Origin: Exiguobacterium sp. s122
GTDB lineage: Bacteria; Bacillota; Bacilli; Exiguobacteriales; Exiguobacteriaceae
Assembly (NCBI RefSeq): GCF_018618475.1
Contig: NZ_JACSMD010000001.1
Span: forward strand, 186,001-250,000
Reading direction: 5' to 3'
Length of the DNA: 64,000 nt
Under the pieces are notes generated by a model. The model was not told the origin of the DNA. It did not search any database and was given only the letters and a program-made list of their open reading frames with translations. Shown in pieces: positions 16,706 through 27,936 of the stretch; within the stretch, counting starts at the first letter, position 1; each line of letters opens with the position of its first letter. Made by a program: the position numbers and the translations under genes.

Positions 16706-18064
16706 ATGGTCGAAATGATGACGGACAATGAGATTGCCTTGGCCATTATCCAATCGTTGAAAGAAGGGCGACGGACCGAATTCCAAGACATCGTCGATGA
16801 GCTCCAGCCGTATGACGTCGCCCAGCAGTACAAGCTGTTGCCGGGCAAGCACCAAAACAAGTTTTTACTCTATTTGACGCTTGAACAGATGACCGACATG
16901 ATTCAAGAGCTTGATCAAACGACACGGCTTCAAGTGTTGCATCGCCTCGGGTTCGAACGGACGTCCGAAGTGCTCGACTTGATGGAAAATGACGAAGTTA
17001 CGTCGTTCATGTCCGAACTCGACCCAGAGCGTGTCGAGGAACTGTTGTCGGAGATGAGACAGGAAGAGTCGAGCGTCGTTCAAAACATGATGACGTACCC
17101 GGAAGAGACAGCCGGAAGGCTCATGAACAACCGGTTCGTCTGGATTCCAGAGCATTATACGATTCGGCAAGCCGTGGATAAATTGAAAGACTTCGCGGCA
17201 CTCGCCGAGTATTTGAACTATTTATACGTCGTCGACGCCGATAAACGCCTCGTCGGTGTTATCTCGTACAAAGATTTGATTTTAGCGGAGATCGATGACG
17301 CGGTCGCAGACGTCATGTATAAACGCGTCGTCAAAGTCGATGTCATGACCGATCAAGAGGAAGTCGCTAAACTGATTAACCGTTATGACTTTATCTCGAT
17401 TCCGGTCGTCGAGGACGGAGACCGGCTCGTCGGCATCATCACGGTCGATGACGTGCTCGATATCGTTATTCAAGAAGCGAACGAAGACATCGAGAAGCTC
17501 TCGGCTTCCGGTAAGGCGATTGATTTTGATACGAAACCGCTCGTTGCCGCCTATCGTCGCTTGCCGTGGCTCATCTTGCTCTTATTCATCGGTTTAATTT
17601 CAGGCAGTATTATCGATGGGTTCTCCGGCACGCTCGAACAAGTCGTCGCACTCGCGTTCTTCATGCCGATGATTGCCGGCATGACGGGGAATACGGGGAC
17701 ACAATCGCTCGCCGTTGTCGTAAGGGGGCTCGCGACACGCGATTTGACGTTCCGCCAAGTCGTGGCTCTCATCTTCCGCGAACTGTGGGTCGGCGTCATC
17801 ATCGGCGTCACGTGTGCTGCTTTGATCGCCGTTATCGCGTTCGTGTGGCAAGGGAGTTGGACGCTTGGATTCGTCGTCGGAAGTTCACTCCTGGCGACAC
17901 TCATTATTGGAACACTCGCCGGGACGATTATCCCGCTCATCCTATACAAGTTGAACGTCGACCCGGCCGTCGCGTCCGGTCCGCTTATCACGACAATCAA
18001 CGACATTCTGTCACTCCTCATCTACTTCGGGGTGGCGACCGCCTTTTTGGCGCGACTCATGTGA
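16706..18064 (+). CDS. mgtE: Magnesium transporter MgtE
   Basis: A 452-residue Mg2+ channel-type transporter: an acidic N-terminal helical superhelix (1-130), two CBS domains (about 135-260, with MYKRVVKVDVMTDQEEVA and DRLVGIITVDDVLDIV), a connecting helix, and five membrane segments (about 288-450) with the conserved MPMIAGMTGNTGTQS pore region. Length is normal. RBS GAGGA lies about 10 bases upstream. The leader is only about 60 bases long and contains no M-box, so magnesium control, if any, acts on the protein through its cytosolic domains. Confidence 0.95.
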   Translation: MVEMMTDNEIALAIIQSLKEGRRTEFQDIVDELQPYDVAQQYKLLPGKHQNKFLLYLTLEQMTDMIQELDQTTRLQVLHRLGFERTSEVLDLMENDEVTSFMSELDPERVEELLSEMRQEESSVVQNMMTYPEETAGRLMNNRFVWIPEHYTIRQAVDKLKDFAALAEYLNYLYVVDADKRLVGVISYKDLILAEIDDAVADVMYKRVVKVDVMTDQEEVAKLINRYDFISIPVVEDGDRLVGIITVDDVLDIVIQEANEDIEKLSASGKAIDFDTKPLVAAYRRLPWLILLLFIGLISGSIIDGFSGTLEQVVALAFFMPMIAGMTGNTGTQSLAVVVRGLATRDLTFRQVVALIFRELWVGVIIGVTCAALIAVIAFVWQGSWTLGFVVGSSLLATLIIGTLAGTIIPLILYKLNVDPAVASGPLITTINDILSLLIYFGVATAFLARLM

Positions 18065-18097
18065 AAACACCCGGACGGGCAGCGTCCGGGTGTTCGT
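18064..18097. terminator. Bidirectional terminator
   Basis: AACACCCGGAC/GTCCGGGTGTT stem with a 7-base loop between converging mgtE and the chemotaxis gene. Confidence 0.85.
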
Positions 18098-19390
18098 TTA
18101 ATGTTCTGCTTTCGTTAAAAGTGATGACGTAAGGTGAGACAATCCTTGTGTCGTCTCATTGATCGCCGAGATTGTGTCGACCATTTGACCGAGATCTTGT
18201 TTATTGCGTTCGAATGAGAGGACGTAATTGCCCATCTCGTCCTTTACAGTTGAAAATCCTTGTTTAACGGCGTGCAATTGCTGCATCGCTTCATCATTTG
18301 TATGATGCATCTGTCTCATTTGTTCAAGTAAAGCAGCGATATTCGCCTCATTTTCATCGATGAGACCATTGATTTGACTACTCAATTGTTTGGCGTGTTC
18401 GGCAAGTGTGCGCACCTCGGTCGCGACGACGGCGAATCCTTTGCCATGTTCTCCGGCACGAGCCGCTTCGATGGATGCGTTTAAAGCGAGCAAGTTTGTC
18501 TGGTTGGCGATTTGCTCGATGCTTTGTGTCATTTTAACGATTTCTTGCGATCCGTCCTTTAAAGCCGTAATACGGTCGAACGAAGCATCGACGTACGTTG
18601 TGGAGCGGGTGAACGCCGATTCCATTTGGCCGATTTGATGATGATTCGTTTCCGTGAGGGACATCAAATGTTGGCTCATTTGTTCCGTTTGTTCGGTTTC
18701 CCGTAACACTTGATGGGCCCGTTCGCTCGTCTCGGACATCGCATGACCGGTCCGTTCCATCGTCGTTGCGACTTCTGAACTGACATGACTAATATCGCTG
18801 AGAAGGGCATCTCGGGCCGTGCTCGCTGCTTCGATTTCATCGAGCCGAGCATCGACATATTGCTCGGTCACGATTTGCGCGTCTAAGTTCATCGCATGAG
18901 ATAAGGCGAGGAGCGCCTCGGTCATCATGGCCGGATCGTGTTGATAATGCTCGACGACTTTTGGCACGAGGAGTGTATTGAATGCGGCATAGGTCGCGAG
19001 AAACCATGTGACTGGTACTGCATAATGATGATGCGTCTGGCCCATGCGTTTTCGCATCGCGAGGAACTTCTCGTCCATTTTTCCTGTCAATAGGCTACGG
19101 AAGTAGTCGGCGAACACGTTCTTGAGTCGCTCTCGGGTCGAAGCAGCGTTGGCGATTTGAACCATCTCAGGTTGAAGCATCAGATGATCGAGGACGTTCT
19201 CGAGTACGTCGTCAAGCACGGATTCAATAAGCGGGGCCATCGTGCGCAGATGCTCGACTTGCCGTGTCGTATAGCCCATATAGTGGGTGCGTCCATGTAA
19301 AGCCGAGTCACTCGGTGTAGCAATTGTCGTGCCGTCCGGAAACCCGATGGATGCGACATAAACAGGGGATGATTTTTTAAAAAATACCAT
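18098..19390 (-). CDS. Globin-coupled aerotaxis transducer (HemAT-like)
   Basis: A 430-residue soluble chemoreceptor without membrane segments. The N-terminal half (about 35-190) is a protoglobin sensor: the block [19 protein letters not shown] holds the candidate proximal haem histidine. The C-terminal half is a methyl-accepting signalling coiled coil with the hairpin [22 protein letters not shown] core (split: [17 protein letters not shown]). It should bind O2 via haem and report to CheA. The ATG at 19390 follows AAAGGAGAAC. No che genes are nearby, so it is an orphan receptor. Confidence 0.9.
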   Translation of the reverse strand: MVFFKKSSPVYVASIGFPDGTTIATPSDSALHGRTHYMGYTTRQVEHLRTMAPLIESVLDDVLENVLDHLMLQPEMVQIANAASTRERLKNVFADYFRSLLTGKMDEKFLAMRKRMGQTHHHYAVPVTWFLATYAAFNTLLVPKVVEHYQHDPAMMTEALLALSHAMNLDAQIVTEQYVDARLDEIEAASTARDALLSDISHVSSEVATTMERTGHAMSETSERAHQVLRETEQTEQMSQHLMSLTETNHHQIGQMESAFTRSTTYVDASFDRITALKDGSQEIVKMTQSIEQIANQTNLLALNASIEAARAGEHGKGFAVVATEVRTLAEHAKQLSSQINGLIDENEANIAALLEQMRQMHHTNDEAMQQLHAVKQGFSTVKDEMGNYVLSFERNKQDLGQMVDTISAINETTQGLSHLTSSLLTKAEH

Positions 19391-19540
19391 GTCAGTTCTC
19401 CTTTGTCTGTTCAAGCTAAAGTGTGTTCCCCTCTATATCGGCATATTTGTGAAAAAACGAAGAAATCGATGTGCAAACCGAAGGAATCGGGAATGAAAAA
19501 GATAAAATTCTATAACTGGATGAGAAAAGGAGCGCCGTTC

Positions 19541-20833
19541 ATGAAAAACAGTTTCATTTTGTTAACGATTGTCAGTGCCCTCAGCAGTCAAATCTTACCT
19601 CAGATTCTATTTCTCGCGGTCATGGGTTTTGGTGAGGGAGCGAGTCGAGTAATTCCGTTCATGATCTTTTATGTCGCCAGTATGTCTGGCCTTCTCGTCT
19701 GGATTTATGTCATCGGTCGAATGGGTTCAAAACGAGCATTTCTAATGGCACTTTTCGTTTTAGCCATCGGACTCGTGTGTTGGTTTGTGCCGTTCGCCTG
19801 GGGCATCGAAATGAGTGCGTTTCTCGTCGGCGTCGGGTCGATTGGAGTCGGTACGATGATGACGACGATTTTGTCTCAACTGAAAGAGTTCTCTCCGAAA
19901 AACCAAGGAGGAAGTGCTCTTCCGCTCGTCGTCTTGCTCGTCTCCTGGATTGCTTTGTTCTTATATACGTTTAGCCGCTCCTATGATTTGGCGGTCCTGT
20001 TATTTTTAATCAGCCTCGTCTTGCCTTGGTTGTTCGTTCGAAAGCTCCCACTGACGCGTGAAGCGACATGGACGTTCTCGACGACGCTGTTCCTTCGGGC
20101 GTTTCTCGTCGTCACCGTTTTCACACTTCTCAGCCGACTCGTCAGTCTACTAGAAGGGACGCGTGGGTATCTCGAGATTTTCTTCTTGACGCTACTCCTC
20201 GTCAGCTATATGGTCTGGCTCCTGCTTCAGCGGAAGACACGGAATTATGTGACGACGAAATCGACGCGCCAAGTCCAGTTCTTGGCGTATGCCGTCGGAC
20301 TGTTCGGAGGGTGGACGTTGATTGGGGCCGTCTTCACGAGCCTCGCCCTCTATTCCTTCAACGTATTGCTCTTTTATGTCTTCGTTCCGTTTTTATTTGG
20401 GGTCATCGGCTGGATATTATTCGGTCAGGTCGTACCAGGTGTCAAACGTCCGTATTCGTTTCTACTCGTCTCATCGGCCGCGTTCTTCCTCGGCTTTTGG
20501 CATCCGATTGCCTTCCTCCCGGTTTTGTTCGTCAATGGCTATATTCAAACGATGTATTCGAGCATCGGACACATGCAGTTGTATACGGCCTATCGAGAGA
20601 ATAAAGAGTTCGCGGCGCTCGTCATGCAATTATGGAAGAAGTTCGGTATGGTCGTCGCCCAAGTTTCGCTCATGCTCGGCATCCTCGCATACGGGCTGAC
20701 CGTTGACCAAACGGTCAATACCGACTTGTCCTTCGCCCTCCCGAAAAGTTGGATGGTCGGTGTGCTCGCCGTGACTTGGACAGTGAACGTCGCCGTCATC
20801 ACCGTCTATTGGCGTCAAATCGTCCGGCATTAA
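19541..20833 (+). CDS. Major-facilitator-like membrane transporter
   Basis: A 430-residue integral membrane protein with about twelve hydrophobic segments and a short basic loop (VIGRMGSKRAF) after the second, where MFS proteins carry motif A. The substrate cannot be told. Start choice is uncertain: the ATG at 19541 has AAAAGGAG 9 bases upstream, while an in-frame ATG at 19493 also has AAGGA and would add 16 basic residues. It is divergent from the HemAT-like gene. Confidence 0.7.
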   Translation: MKNSFILLTIVSALSSQILPQILFLAVMGFGEGASRVIPFMIFYVASMSGLLVWIYVIGRMGSKRAFLMALFVLAIGLVCWFVPFAWGIEMSAFLVGVGSIGVGTMMTTILSQLKEFSPKNQGGSALPLVVLLVSWIALFLYTFSRSYDLAVLLFLISLVLPWLFVRKLPLTREATWTFSTTLFLRAFLVVTVFTLLSRLVSLLEGTRGYLEIFFLTLLLVSYMVWLLLQRKTRNYVTTKSTRQVQFLAYAVGLFGGWTLIGAVFTSLALYSFNVLLFYVFVPFLFGVIGWILFGQVVPGVKRPYSFLLVSSAAFFLGFWHPIAFLPVLFVNGYIQTMYSSIGHMQLYTAYRENKEFAALVMQLWKKFGMVVAQVSLMLGILAYGLTVDQTVNTDLSFALPKSWMVGVLAVTWTVNVAVITVYWRQIVRH

Positions 20834-20874
20834 GTCGAAACAATTTTCTCTAGCTTTTTCATATCGCTTTTGTT

Positions 20875-20880
20875 TATAAT
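20875..20880 (+). promoter_or_regulatory. -10 element of rpoE
   Basis: A perfect TATAAT 44 bases before the rpoE start. No good -35 is found at 16-18 bases upstream. Confidence 0.5.
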
Positions 20881-20923
20881 GAGGAGTGATGTTTAACAAG
20901 TGACGGAAAAGGAGTGTCCTTTA

Positions 20924-21403
20924 ATGAATAAATCGTTGATCGATTTCGTTTACGAGATTCTTCAAGAGACTGGCGAGCAACCAGTATCCTTTGATGAAAT
21001 CCGTGAGCAAATCAGACAAAACTATACGTTCGCCAGTGAAGAGGAAGAGCTCGAGAAAATCGCGCAACTCTACACGGACATGAACATCGACGGACTATTC
21101 GTCAACTTGGGAGCGAACCGTTGGGCGCTTCGTGTTTGGTATCCGTTCGATAAGTCGGACGAAGATCTCGTTATCGAAGCACGTCAGCGCGGTGAGCTTG
21201 ACGAGTTCGAAGAAGATCTCGATGAGACGGACGAAGGCATCGTCGACATCGAAGACGACCTCGACGTCTTTGCAAAAGGTGAAGATTTTGATGCATCTGA
21301 GTTTGAGACAGACGACGACGCCGAAAAAGTTCCAGACCTCGATGATTTCGAGGACGAAGACTTAGACGACGACCTCGATGTCGAAGACGAGGATGATTTA
21401 TAA
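20924..21403 (+). CDS. rpoE: RNA polymerase delta subunit
   Basis: A 159-residue delta factor of Gram-positive RNA polymerase. The N-terminal ~85 residues form the folded HARE-HTH-like domain (SLIDFVYEILQETGEQPVSF, DGLFVNLGANRWALR), and the rest is an almost purely Asp/Glu disordered tail, as in B. subtilis RpoE. Delta speeds enzyme recycling and lowers non-specific binding. The ATG at 20924 follows AAAAGGAG. It precedes pyrG, as in B. subtilis. Confidence 0.95.
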   Translation: MNKSLIDFVYEILQETGEQPVSFDEIREQIRQNYTFASEEEELEKIAQLYTDMNIDGLFVNLGANRWALRVWYPFDKSDEDLVIEARQRGELDEFEEDLDETDEGIVDIEDDLDVFAKGEDFDASEFETDDDAEKVPDLDDFEDEDLDDDLDVEDEDDL

Positions 21404-21460
21404 GAGACCGCAAAAAGCCGGGCATTTGTCCCGGCTAGGCGTGTCTCTTTTTCTTTTTTG
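21403..21460 (+). terminator. rpoE terminator
   Basis: Two nested stems, AGAGAC/GTCTCT outside and GCCGGG/CCCGGC inside, followed by T-rich sequence. Confidence 0.8.
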
Positions 21461-21489
21461 CAGCTCGTGAAAAAGAAAAAAATAATGAC

Positions 21490-21519
21490 TTGACGACTGC
21501 ATCGTCTCTGGCGTAAATT
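21490..21519 (+). promoter_or_regulatory. pyrG promoter
   Basis: -35 TTGACG (21490-21495) and -10 TAAATT (21514-21519), spacer 18. This puts the transcription start at the GGGCTC run at 21526-21531. Confidence 0.75.
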
Positions 21520-21525
21520 AGTCAT

Positions 21526-21597
21526 GGGCTCGTTTAGCACATGCCGATGCAGCAAAAGTGTCCTCCATTTCAGTGGGGGCACTTTTGCTTTTTTTGT
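21526..21597 (+). promoter_or_regulatory. pyrG leader with CTP-sensing attenuator (poly-G type)
   Basis: The transcript would begin GGGCUC, the initial sequence known from B. subtilis and related pyrG genes, where CTP shortage causes reiterative G addition. The poly-G tail then pairs with the C/U-rich 5' arm of the leader terminator. Here that arm is GCAAAAGTG followed by TCCTCCA, pairing with TGGGGG and CACTTTTGC, then T9 (21552-21597). The CU-rich TCCTCC lies exactly in the 5' arm, as the mechanism requires. Confidence 0.8.
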
Positions 21598-21614
21598 TTT
21601 TTTGTTTCCCGTAG

Positions 21615-23237
<1,623 letters not shown>

Positions 23238-23243
23238 TCAGCA

Positions 23244-23273
23244 AGCCGCAGTCGTCGACTGCGGCTTTTTTTA
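23244..23273 (+). terminator. pyrG terminator
   Basis: Perfect 10-bp stem AGCCGCAGTC/GACTGCGGCT with a 3-base loop and T-run. Confidence 0.88.
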
Positions 23274-23370
23274 TCGGACAAAAGGCTGAGGAGTGTGACT
23301 GCTTCAGATGGATACATGTACGGCTAAATCCGGGTACACTACTAGTAGAACAGGGAGAGGGCGATGCGAT

Positions 23371-24201
23371 ATGCGGGAACGATGGATGATTTATGGGGGG
23401 TACGGAGTAGCCCTACTTTTGCTCGGCCTGTTGCCGTTTGTCGTCCTGCCGACGCTTTTATTGCCGTATCAGCTTGGCTGGAGCGGGATTGTGCTCCTCA
23501 TACTCACGATTGGGCTCTTACGGACGATTCGGGAAGGGTCGAGTACGTATTTGAAGCAGATGTTGAAAGTGACGTTCAGCCTGTTTTTGTTGTTCGTCTT
23601 CATTTATTACGTTTCATTTGGACTCGTCTTATATGACACATACGGCCTTGACCGCTTGCTCGACCGCTATGAGGACCAGGCCGCCTTCGTGTTCGCGGCG
23701 TTCAGTTTCTTGCAACCGATCGCGTTGCCAATCCCTGAGGCGGTCAGCGTACCGATTGGAAGTGTCGCGCTCGGTCCGCTTCGCGCCGCGCTCATCGGGA
23801 GTGTGGCGACGACGCTCGGCATCGTCGTCATGTACGGGTTAGCCCGTTTTGGACGTGAGCGGGTCATGCGGTGGCTCGATCCGGATAAGCTCTCGACGTA
23901 TGACCGATATGTCAGTAAATACGGGCTTGGCGTCTTGCTCGTCCTGTTCATCATTCCCATCTTGCCGGATGAAGTCATCTGCTTGGCTGCCGGCTTCAGC
24001 CGGGTCCCGTTCGTCCGTTTCGTCCTGATTGCGGCCTCCGCCAAACTCGTGACATCGTTTGGTCTCGCTTATTCGGTGACGTTCGGCGAGCTGTTTCTCA
24101 CCGGGGCGAGTCCGTTTGCGATCGGCTCCGTGACGGCTAGCCTCGTTCTCGTCATCCTCGCCCTCGTCTGGCGTAGAAGAAAAAAAGGAAATTCGAATTG
24201 A
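23371..24201 (+). CDS. VTT/DedA-like (TVP38/TMEM64) membrane protein
   Basis: A 276-residue membrane protein with about seven hydrophobic segments. The central region (PIPEAVSVPIGSVALG, near 125-140, and the later FIIPILPDEVICLAAGFSRV, near 188-207) carries the E/P-rich re-entrant motifs of VTT-domain proteins, a family linked to lipid scrambling and undecaprenyl-phosphate recycling. The ATG at 23371 has GGGAGAGG 10 bases upstream; an in-frame ATG at 23308 lacks an RBS. Its exact role is unknown. Confidence 0.8.
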   Translation: MRERWMIYGGYGVALLLLGLLPFVVLPTLLLPYQLGWSGIVLLILTIGLLRTIREGSSTYLKQMLKVTFSLFLLFVFIYYVSFGLVLYDTYGLDRLLDRYEDQAAFVFAAFSFLQPIALPIPEAVSVPIGSVALGPLRAALIGSVATTLGIVVMYGLARFGRERVMRWLDPDKLSTYDRYVSKYGLGVLLVLFIIPILPDEVICLAAGFSRVPFVRFVLIAASAKLVTSFGLAYSVTFGELFLTGASPFAIGSVTASLVLVILALVWRRRKKGNSN

Positions 24202-24245
24202 GAACACGAAATGGTAAGGGATGAACAGATAGAGAGGAAGAGGGT

Positions 24246-24800
24246 ATGAACCAACTGACAGAACCGATCATTCGACCGATTGAAGCACGTGACTTGGAAC
24301 GAGTTTGGGCCTTGTTGTATAAAGATACACAGCCAGAATGGAAACAATGGGACGCTCCCTATTTCGAATACAAGCCGATGTCAAAAGAGGTCTTTATGGC
24401 GTCAGCGGACACGTTCATCGATCGAGATGACATGTGGGTGATTGACGTCGAGGGCACCGTATATGGAACGGTTTCCTTCTATTATGAAGATGCCGGGAAA
24501 GAGTGGCTCGAAGTCGGCATCATTTTGCATCAAGCCGATCGTTGGAACCGAGGGATCGGCACGAAGGCGCTCTCGCTTTGGGTCGACCATTTGTTCACGA
24601 CGCTGTCGACAGTCCGGGTCGGTTTGACGACATGGTCGGGTAATGAACGCATGATACGCGTCGCTGAAAAAGTCGGCATGCAGCTTGAAGGTAGAATCCG
24701 TCAAGTTCGTGTCGTCCGTGGAAACCGGTACGATTCGATTCGCATGGGCATGCTCAGAGAAGAATGGCAAGCAAACGAAAAGCGCAACGTCTCCAGTTGA
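24246..24800 (+). CDS. RimJ/RimL-like GNAT acetyltransferase
   Basis: A 184-residue acetyltransferase similar to ribosomal-protein alanine N-acetyltransferases: WLEVGIILHQADRWNRGIGTKAL contains the acetyl-CoA loop WNRGIGTKAL, followed by GLTTWSGNERMIRVAEKVGM. The substrate is unknown. RBS AGAGGAAGAGGG precedes the ATG. Its stop codon lies within the loop of the downstream terminator. Confidence 0.82.
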   Translation: MNQLTEPIIRPIEARDLERVWALLYKDTQPEWKQWDAPYFEYKPMSKEVFMASADTFIDRDDMWVIDVEGTVYGTVSFYYEDAGKEWLEVGIILHQADRWNRGIGTKALSLWVDHLFTTLSTVRVGLTTWSGNERMIRVAEKVGMQLEGRIRQVRVVRGNRYDSIRMGMLREEWQANEKRNVSS

Positions 24801-24815
24801 GACGTCGCGCTTTTT
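24778..24815. terminator. Bidirectional terminator overlapping a stop codon
   Basis: AAAAGCGC-A-ACGTCTC pairs with GAGACGT-C-GCGCTTTT between converging genes; the acetyltransferase TGA is at the loop edge. Confidence 0.8.
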
Positions 24816-24831
24816 CAGATAACCGGTGATT

Positions 24832-25947
24832 TTATTTGACTGCTTGGTCTTTAATCGGGAACCAGCCGGCACGTGTCGTGATGGCGTTCCAAAGTGGGGC
24901 AGGAACGGCGAGTTCGGCTTGCTTGTTCAAATCGAGCTCCGTCTCAATCTCGTCTTCACGTCCGTCTTTTACTTTCTCGAACCAATCCGGATCAATGATC
25001 AGCTCGCGACCGAGTGCAGCGAGGTCGATGACGTCAAGTGCATCTTCGACTTGGCCAGGACGCTGAAGCTGTCCGACCCCGATGAGCGGGACGGCACCGT
25101 TGATGCGTTTGGCGATTCGGTCGATGGAACGCTCTGTCACGTTCTCGTTACGCATCGAAGCGACGTTGAAGTTCCATAACGAAGCATGGATGTAATCGAG
25201 TCCTTCCTCGAGCAACATGTCGAGTAACACGTCCGTATCGTCGAGTGTGATGCCCGGCTCTTCGATTTCTTCCGGAGAGAATCGATAGCCGACAAGGAAA
25301 TTATCCGCATCTTTGGCTGCATCTTTGACGGCCTGGATGACTTCACGTGGGAACGTGAGACGTTCGTGTACGTCACCGCCGAATCGATCGTCTCGTCGGT
25401 TTGAATGAGGTGAGAAGAACTGTTGAATCAAATATGTGTTCGCGCCGTGAATCTCAACACCGTCAAATCCGGCTTCGATGGCGCGACGTGTCGCCTCACC
25501 GAACGCCTGAATAATTGCTTCGACTTCCTCGGTCTCGAGGGCACGAGGTGTGACGGCGCCTTCACGGACCGGTGCGACCGCACTTGCGCTCACCGGTTGT
25601 TCGTTCGGGACGAGTTCGGGTGGAGACATGCGTCCGGCATGGAAAATTTGCAGAATTGCTTTTGCGCCTTCTGCTTGAAGGCTTTCGGCGAGTTGGCGTA
25701 AGCCGGGAATGAATTTGTCATCGTTGACGCCGAACGCGTTCGGGAAGCCTTTCCCGTCTTCCGTCACATAGGCGCACGCCGTAATGGCGAGCCCGACGTT
25801 TTTCGCGCGCTTGCGGTAATAAGCGAGTTCGTGTTCCGACACCTCGCCTGTCGGCTGAGACGAATAATGTGTCATCGGTGCCAAGACGAGCCGGTTATGG
25901 ACCTCGACACCGTTTTTAAATTGGAAAGGTTGAATCATGCGTTGCAT
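24832..25947 (-). CDS. Old yellow enzyme family NADH:flavin oxidoreductase
   Basis: A 371-residue FMN enzyme of the OYE (NamA/YqiG-like) family that reduces activated C=C bonds. Seen are the N-terminal VHNRLVLAPMTHYS, the QIFHAGRMS loop, the His-x-x-Asn substrate pair in EIHGANTYLIQQFFSP and the FMN phosphate region (LIGVGQ; LAALGRELI). The physiological substrate is unknown. The ATG at 25947 has GAAGGAGGAG upstream; a longer in-frame start at 25989 has none. Confidence 0.9.
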   Translation of the reverse strand: MQRMIQPFQFKNGVEVHNRLVLAPMTHYSSQPTGEVSEHELAYYRKRAKNVGLAITACAYVTEDGKGFPNAFGVNDDKFIPGLRQLAESLQAEGAKAILQIFHAGRMSPPELVPNEQPVSASAVAPVREGAVTPRALETEEVEAIIQAFGEATRRAIEAGFDGVEIHGANTYLIQQFFSPHSNRRDDRFGGDVHERLTFPREVIQAVKDAAKDADNFLVGYRFSPEEIEEPGITLDDTDVLLDMLLEEGLDYIHASLWNFNVASMRNENVTERSIDRIAKRINGAVPLIGVGQLQRPGQVEDALDVIDLAALGRELIIDPDWFEKVKDGREDEIETELDLNKQAELAVPAPLWNAITTRAGWFPIKDQAVK

Positions 25948-26078
25948 AGAAAACTCCTCCTTCGTCGTGATACTTTGAAGTCTAGTCAACTGATTTCAAA
26001 ATTGCGAGCAGGATGCTCTCCGATTTGCACGTCACGTGTCCGCTGAGCGGTTTGATGGTTGAAGTGGGGAGAATAGGG

Positions 26079-26084
26079 TATAAT
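26079..26084 (+). promoter_or_regulatory. -10 element of glpD
   Basis: TATAAT at 26079-26084. The candidate -35 hexamers TTGATG (spacer 21) and TTGAAG (spacer 14) are badly spaced, so the promoter is probably weak or activator-dependent. Confidence 0.5.
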
Positions 26085-26118
26085 ACAGAAGAAAAGTTGA
26101 TAACCGGTTGGAGACTAC

Positions 26119-26172
26119 AGAGAGACCACGACATGGGAGGGCGAAGCCTTGTTTTGTTGTGGTCTCTTTTTG
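26119..26172 (+). promoter_or_regulatory. glpD leader terminator/antiterminator
   Basis: A long hairpin, AGAGACCAC (26121-26129) pairing with GTGGTCTCT (26159-26167), encloses a small inner stem and ends in TTTTT, about 40 bases before the glpD start. In B. subtilis glpD is controlled at such a leader terminator by the antiterminator GlpP with glycerol 3-phosphate. The same control is likely here, though no glpP gene is in the window. Confidence 0.7.
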
Positions 26173-26209
26173 TATACCTTGAACCGGATTTATTATAGGA
26201 GGGAACAAG

Positions 26210-27865
26210 ATGGAAATCAGAAACTTCTCAGCAAAAGAACGTGCCGCGCGATATGAACAATTGACAGGTGAGCGTTACGACGTGCTTGTCGTCGGTGGGG
26301 GGATCACAGGCGCGGGGATTGCCCTTGACGCTGCTTCACGGGGGATGAAGACGGCTGTACTCGAGATGCAGGATTTTGCTGCCGGGACATCGAGCCGTTC
26401 GACGAAACTCGTCCATGGCGGCCTGCGATATTTGAAACAGTTTGAGATCGCGCTCGTCGCTGAAGTCGGGAAAGAACGTGCCATCGTTTATGAGAACGGG
26501 CCACACGTGACGACGCCTGAACAAATGTTGCTCCCAATGCATAAGGGTGGCACGTTCGGACCGCTCTCGACGTCGCTCGGCTTGATGGTGTATGACTTCT
26601 TAGCAGGAGTAAAGCGAGTCGAACGTCGTGTCATGTTGAAACCGGAAGAAGTCATTAAAAAAGCACCGCTCGTCAAAAAAGACGGTCTCGTCGGCGGCGG
26701 CTATTACGTCGAGTATCGGACGGACGACGCGCGGATGACGATTGAAGTCGCAAAAGAAGCGGCGAACCATGGGGCAATCCTCATGAACTATTCGAAAGTG
26801 ACCGGGTTGATTTATGAGCACGGGAAAGTCGTCGGCGTAAACGTCGAAGATCAAATTGACGGCAAGACGTATGAAGTGTACGCGAAAAAAGTCATCAACG
26901 CGACAGGGCCGTGGGTTGACGTGCTTCGGGAGCAAGATGGGTCGAACAAGGGTAAAATGCTCCGCTTGACGAAAGGGATTCACCTCGTCATCGACCAATC
27001 GAAGTTCCCGCTCAAACAAGCGATTTACTTCGATACACCGGACGGACGGATGGTCTTTGCGATTCCGCGTGAAGGCAAAGCGTACGTGGGCACGACGGAT
27101 ACGTTCTTTGATAAAGACAAGGCCCATCCACGCATGACGACGGAAGACCGGGACTATATTTTAGATGCGATTCACTACATGTTCCCAGACGTTCACGTGA
27201 CGGCTGACGACGTAGAATCGAGTTGGGCCGGAATCCGTCCGCTCATTTATGAGGAAGGAAAAGACCCGTCTGAGATTTCACGAAAAGACGAGATTTGGCA
27301 ATCCGAGAGCGGTCTGATCACGATTGCGGGTGGAAAGTTGACCGGTTATCGGAAAATGTCGGAACTCGTCGTTGACCTTGTCGCGAAACTGCTCAAACAA
27401 GAAGAAGGCATCGTCTTCCTCGCATCACGGACGAAGCATATGCCGATGTCGGGTGGTCATGTCGGGGGCTCGAAAGGGTTCGAAGACTTCTTGACGAAGA
27501 AAAAAGCGGAATTGAAAAATCTTGGCATCGAGGACGACAAAGCCGAACAGCTCGTCCGTCTTTACGGGTCGAACATTGACCGGGTCACGGAGCGGATGGA
27601 TTCGAACGCCTATCATCTCCCAGAGATCGTCTATGCTCAGCTCCTATATGGCATCGAAGAAGAGTCTGTTGTCCGGGCGATTGACTTCCTCGTCCGTCGG
27701 ACAGGTGCGATGTTCTTCGATATCGATTTCGTTCAACAGCATAAAGACGGCGTCTTGCGCGCGATGGCCGACGTCTTCAAATGGTCAGATGCACGTCTTG
27801 AAGAAGAACGGGCCGAAGTCGAGAAAGAGATCGAGCTCGCGGTCGTGCCCGTAACAGTCGAATAA
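26210..27865 (+). CDS. glpD: Aerobic glycerol-3-phosphate dehydrogenase
   Basis: A 551-residue FAD enzyme oxidising glycerol 3-phosphate to dihydroxyacetone phosphate and feeding the quinone pool. The N-terminal FAD-binding motif is [19 protein letters not shown] (about 28-46); the family blocks [24 protein letters not shown] and SWAGIRPL follow, with a C-terminal helical domain. Length is as in B. subtilis GlpD (555). RBS ATAGGAGGG is close. It is monocistronic and preceded by a leader terminator. Confidence 0.96.
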   Translation: MEIRNFSAKERAARYEQLTGERYDVLVVGGGITGAGIALDAASRGMKTAVLEMQDFAAGTSSRSTKLVHGGLRYLKQFEIALVAEVGKERAIVYENGPHVTTPEQMLLPMHKGGTFGPLSTSLGLMVYDFLAGVKRVERRVMLKPEEVIKKAPLVKKDGLVGGGYYVEYRTDDARMTIEVAKEAANHGAILMNYSKVTGLIYEHGKVVGVNVEDQIDGKTYEVYAKKVINATGPWVDVLREQDGSNKGKMLRLTKGIHLVIDQSKFPLKQAIYFDTPDGRMVFAIPREGKAYVGTTDTFFDKDKAHPRMTTEDRDYILDAIHYMFPDVHVTADDVESSWAGIRPLIYEEGKDPSEISRKDEIWQSESGLITIAGGKLTGYRKMSELVVDLVAKLLKQEEGIVFLASRTKHMPMSGGHVGGSKGFEDFLTKKKAELKNLGIEDDKAEQLVRLYGSNIDRVTERMDSNAYHLPEIVYAQLLYGIEEESVVRAIDFLVRRTGAMFFDIDFVQQHKDGVLRAMADVFKWSDARLEEERAEVEKEIELAVVPVTVE

Positions 27866-27897
27866 AAAAACTTCGCCGTAGCGAAGTGTGAATCTTG

Positions 27898-27936
27898 GCG
27901 GACCGAGTCGAAACAAGCGACTCGGTCCGTCTTTTT
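27898..27936. terminator. Bidirectional terminator
   Basis: CGGACCGAGTCG/CGACTCGGTCCG stem with T-runs on both strands, preceded by a smaller ACTTCGC/GCGAAGT hairpin (27870-27887), between converging glpD and the 153-aa gene. Confidence 0.8.
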
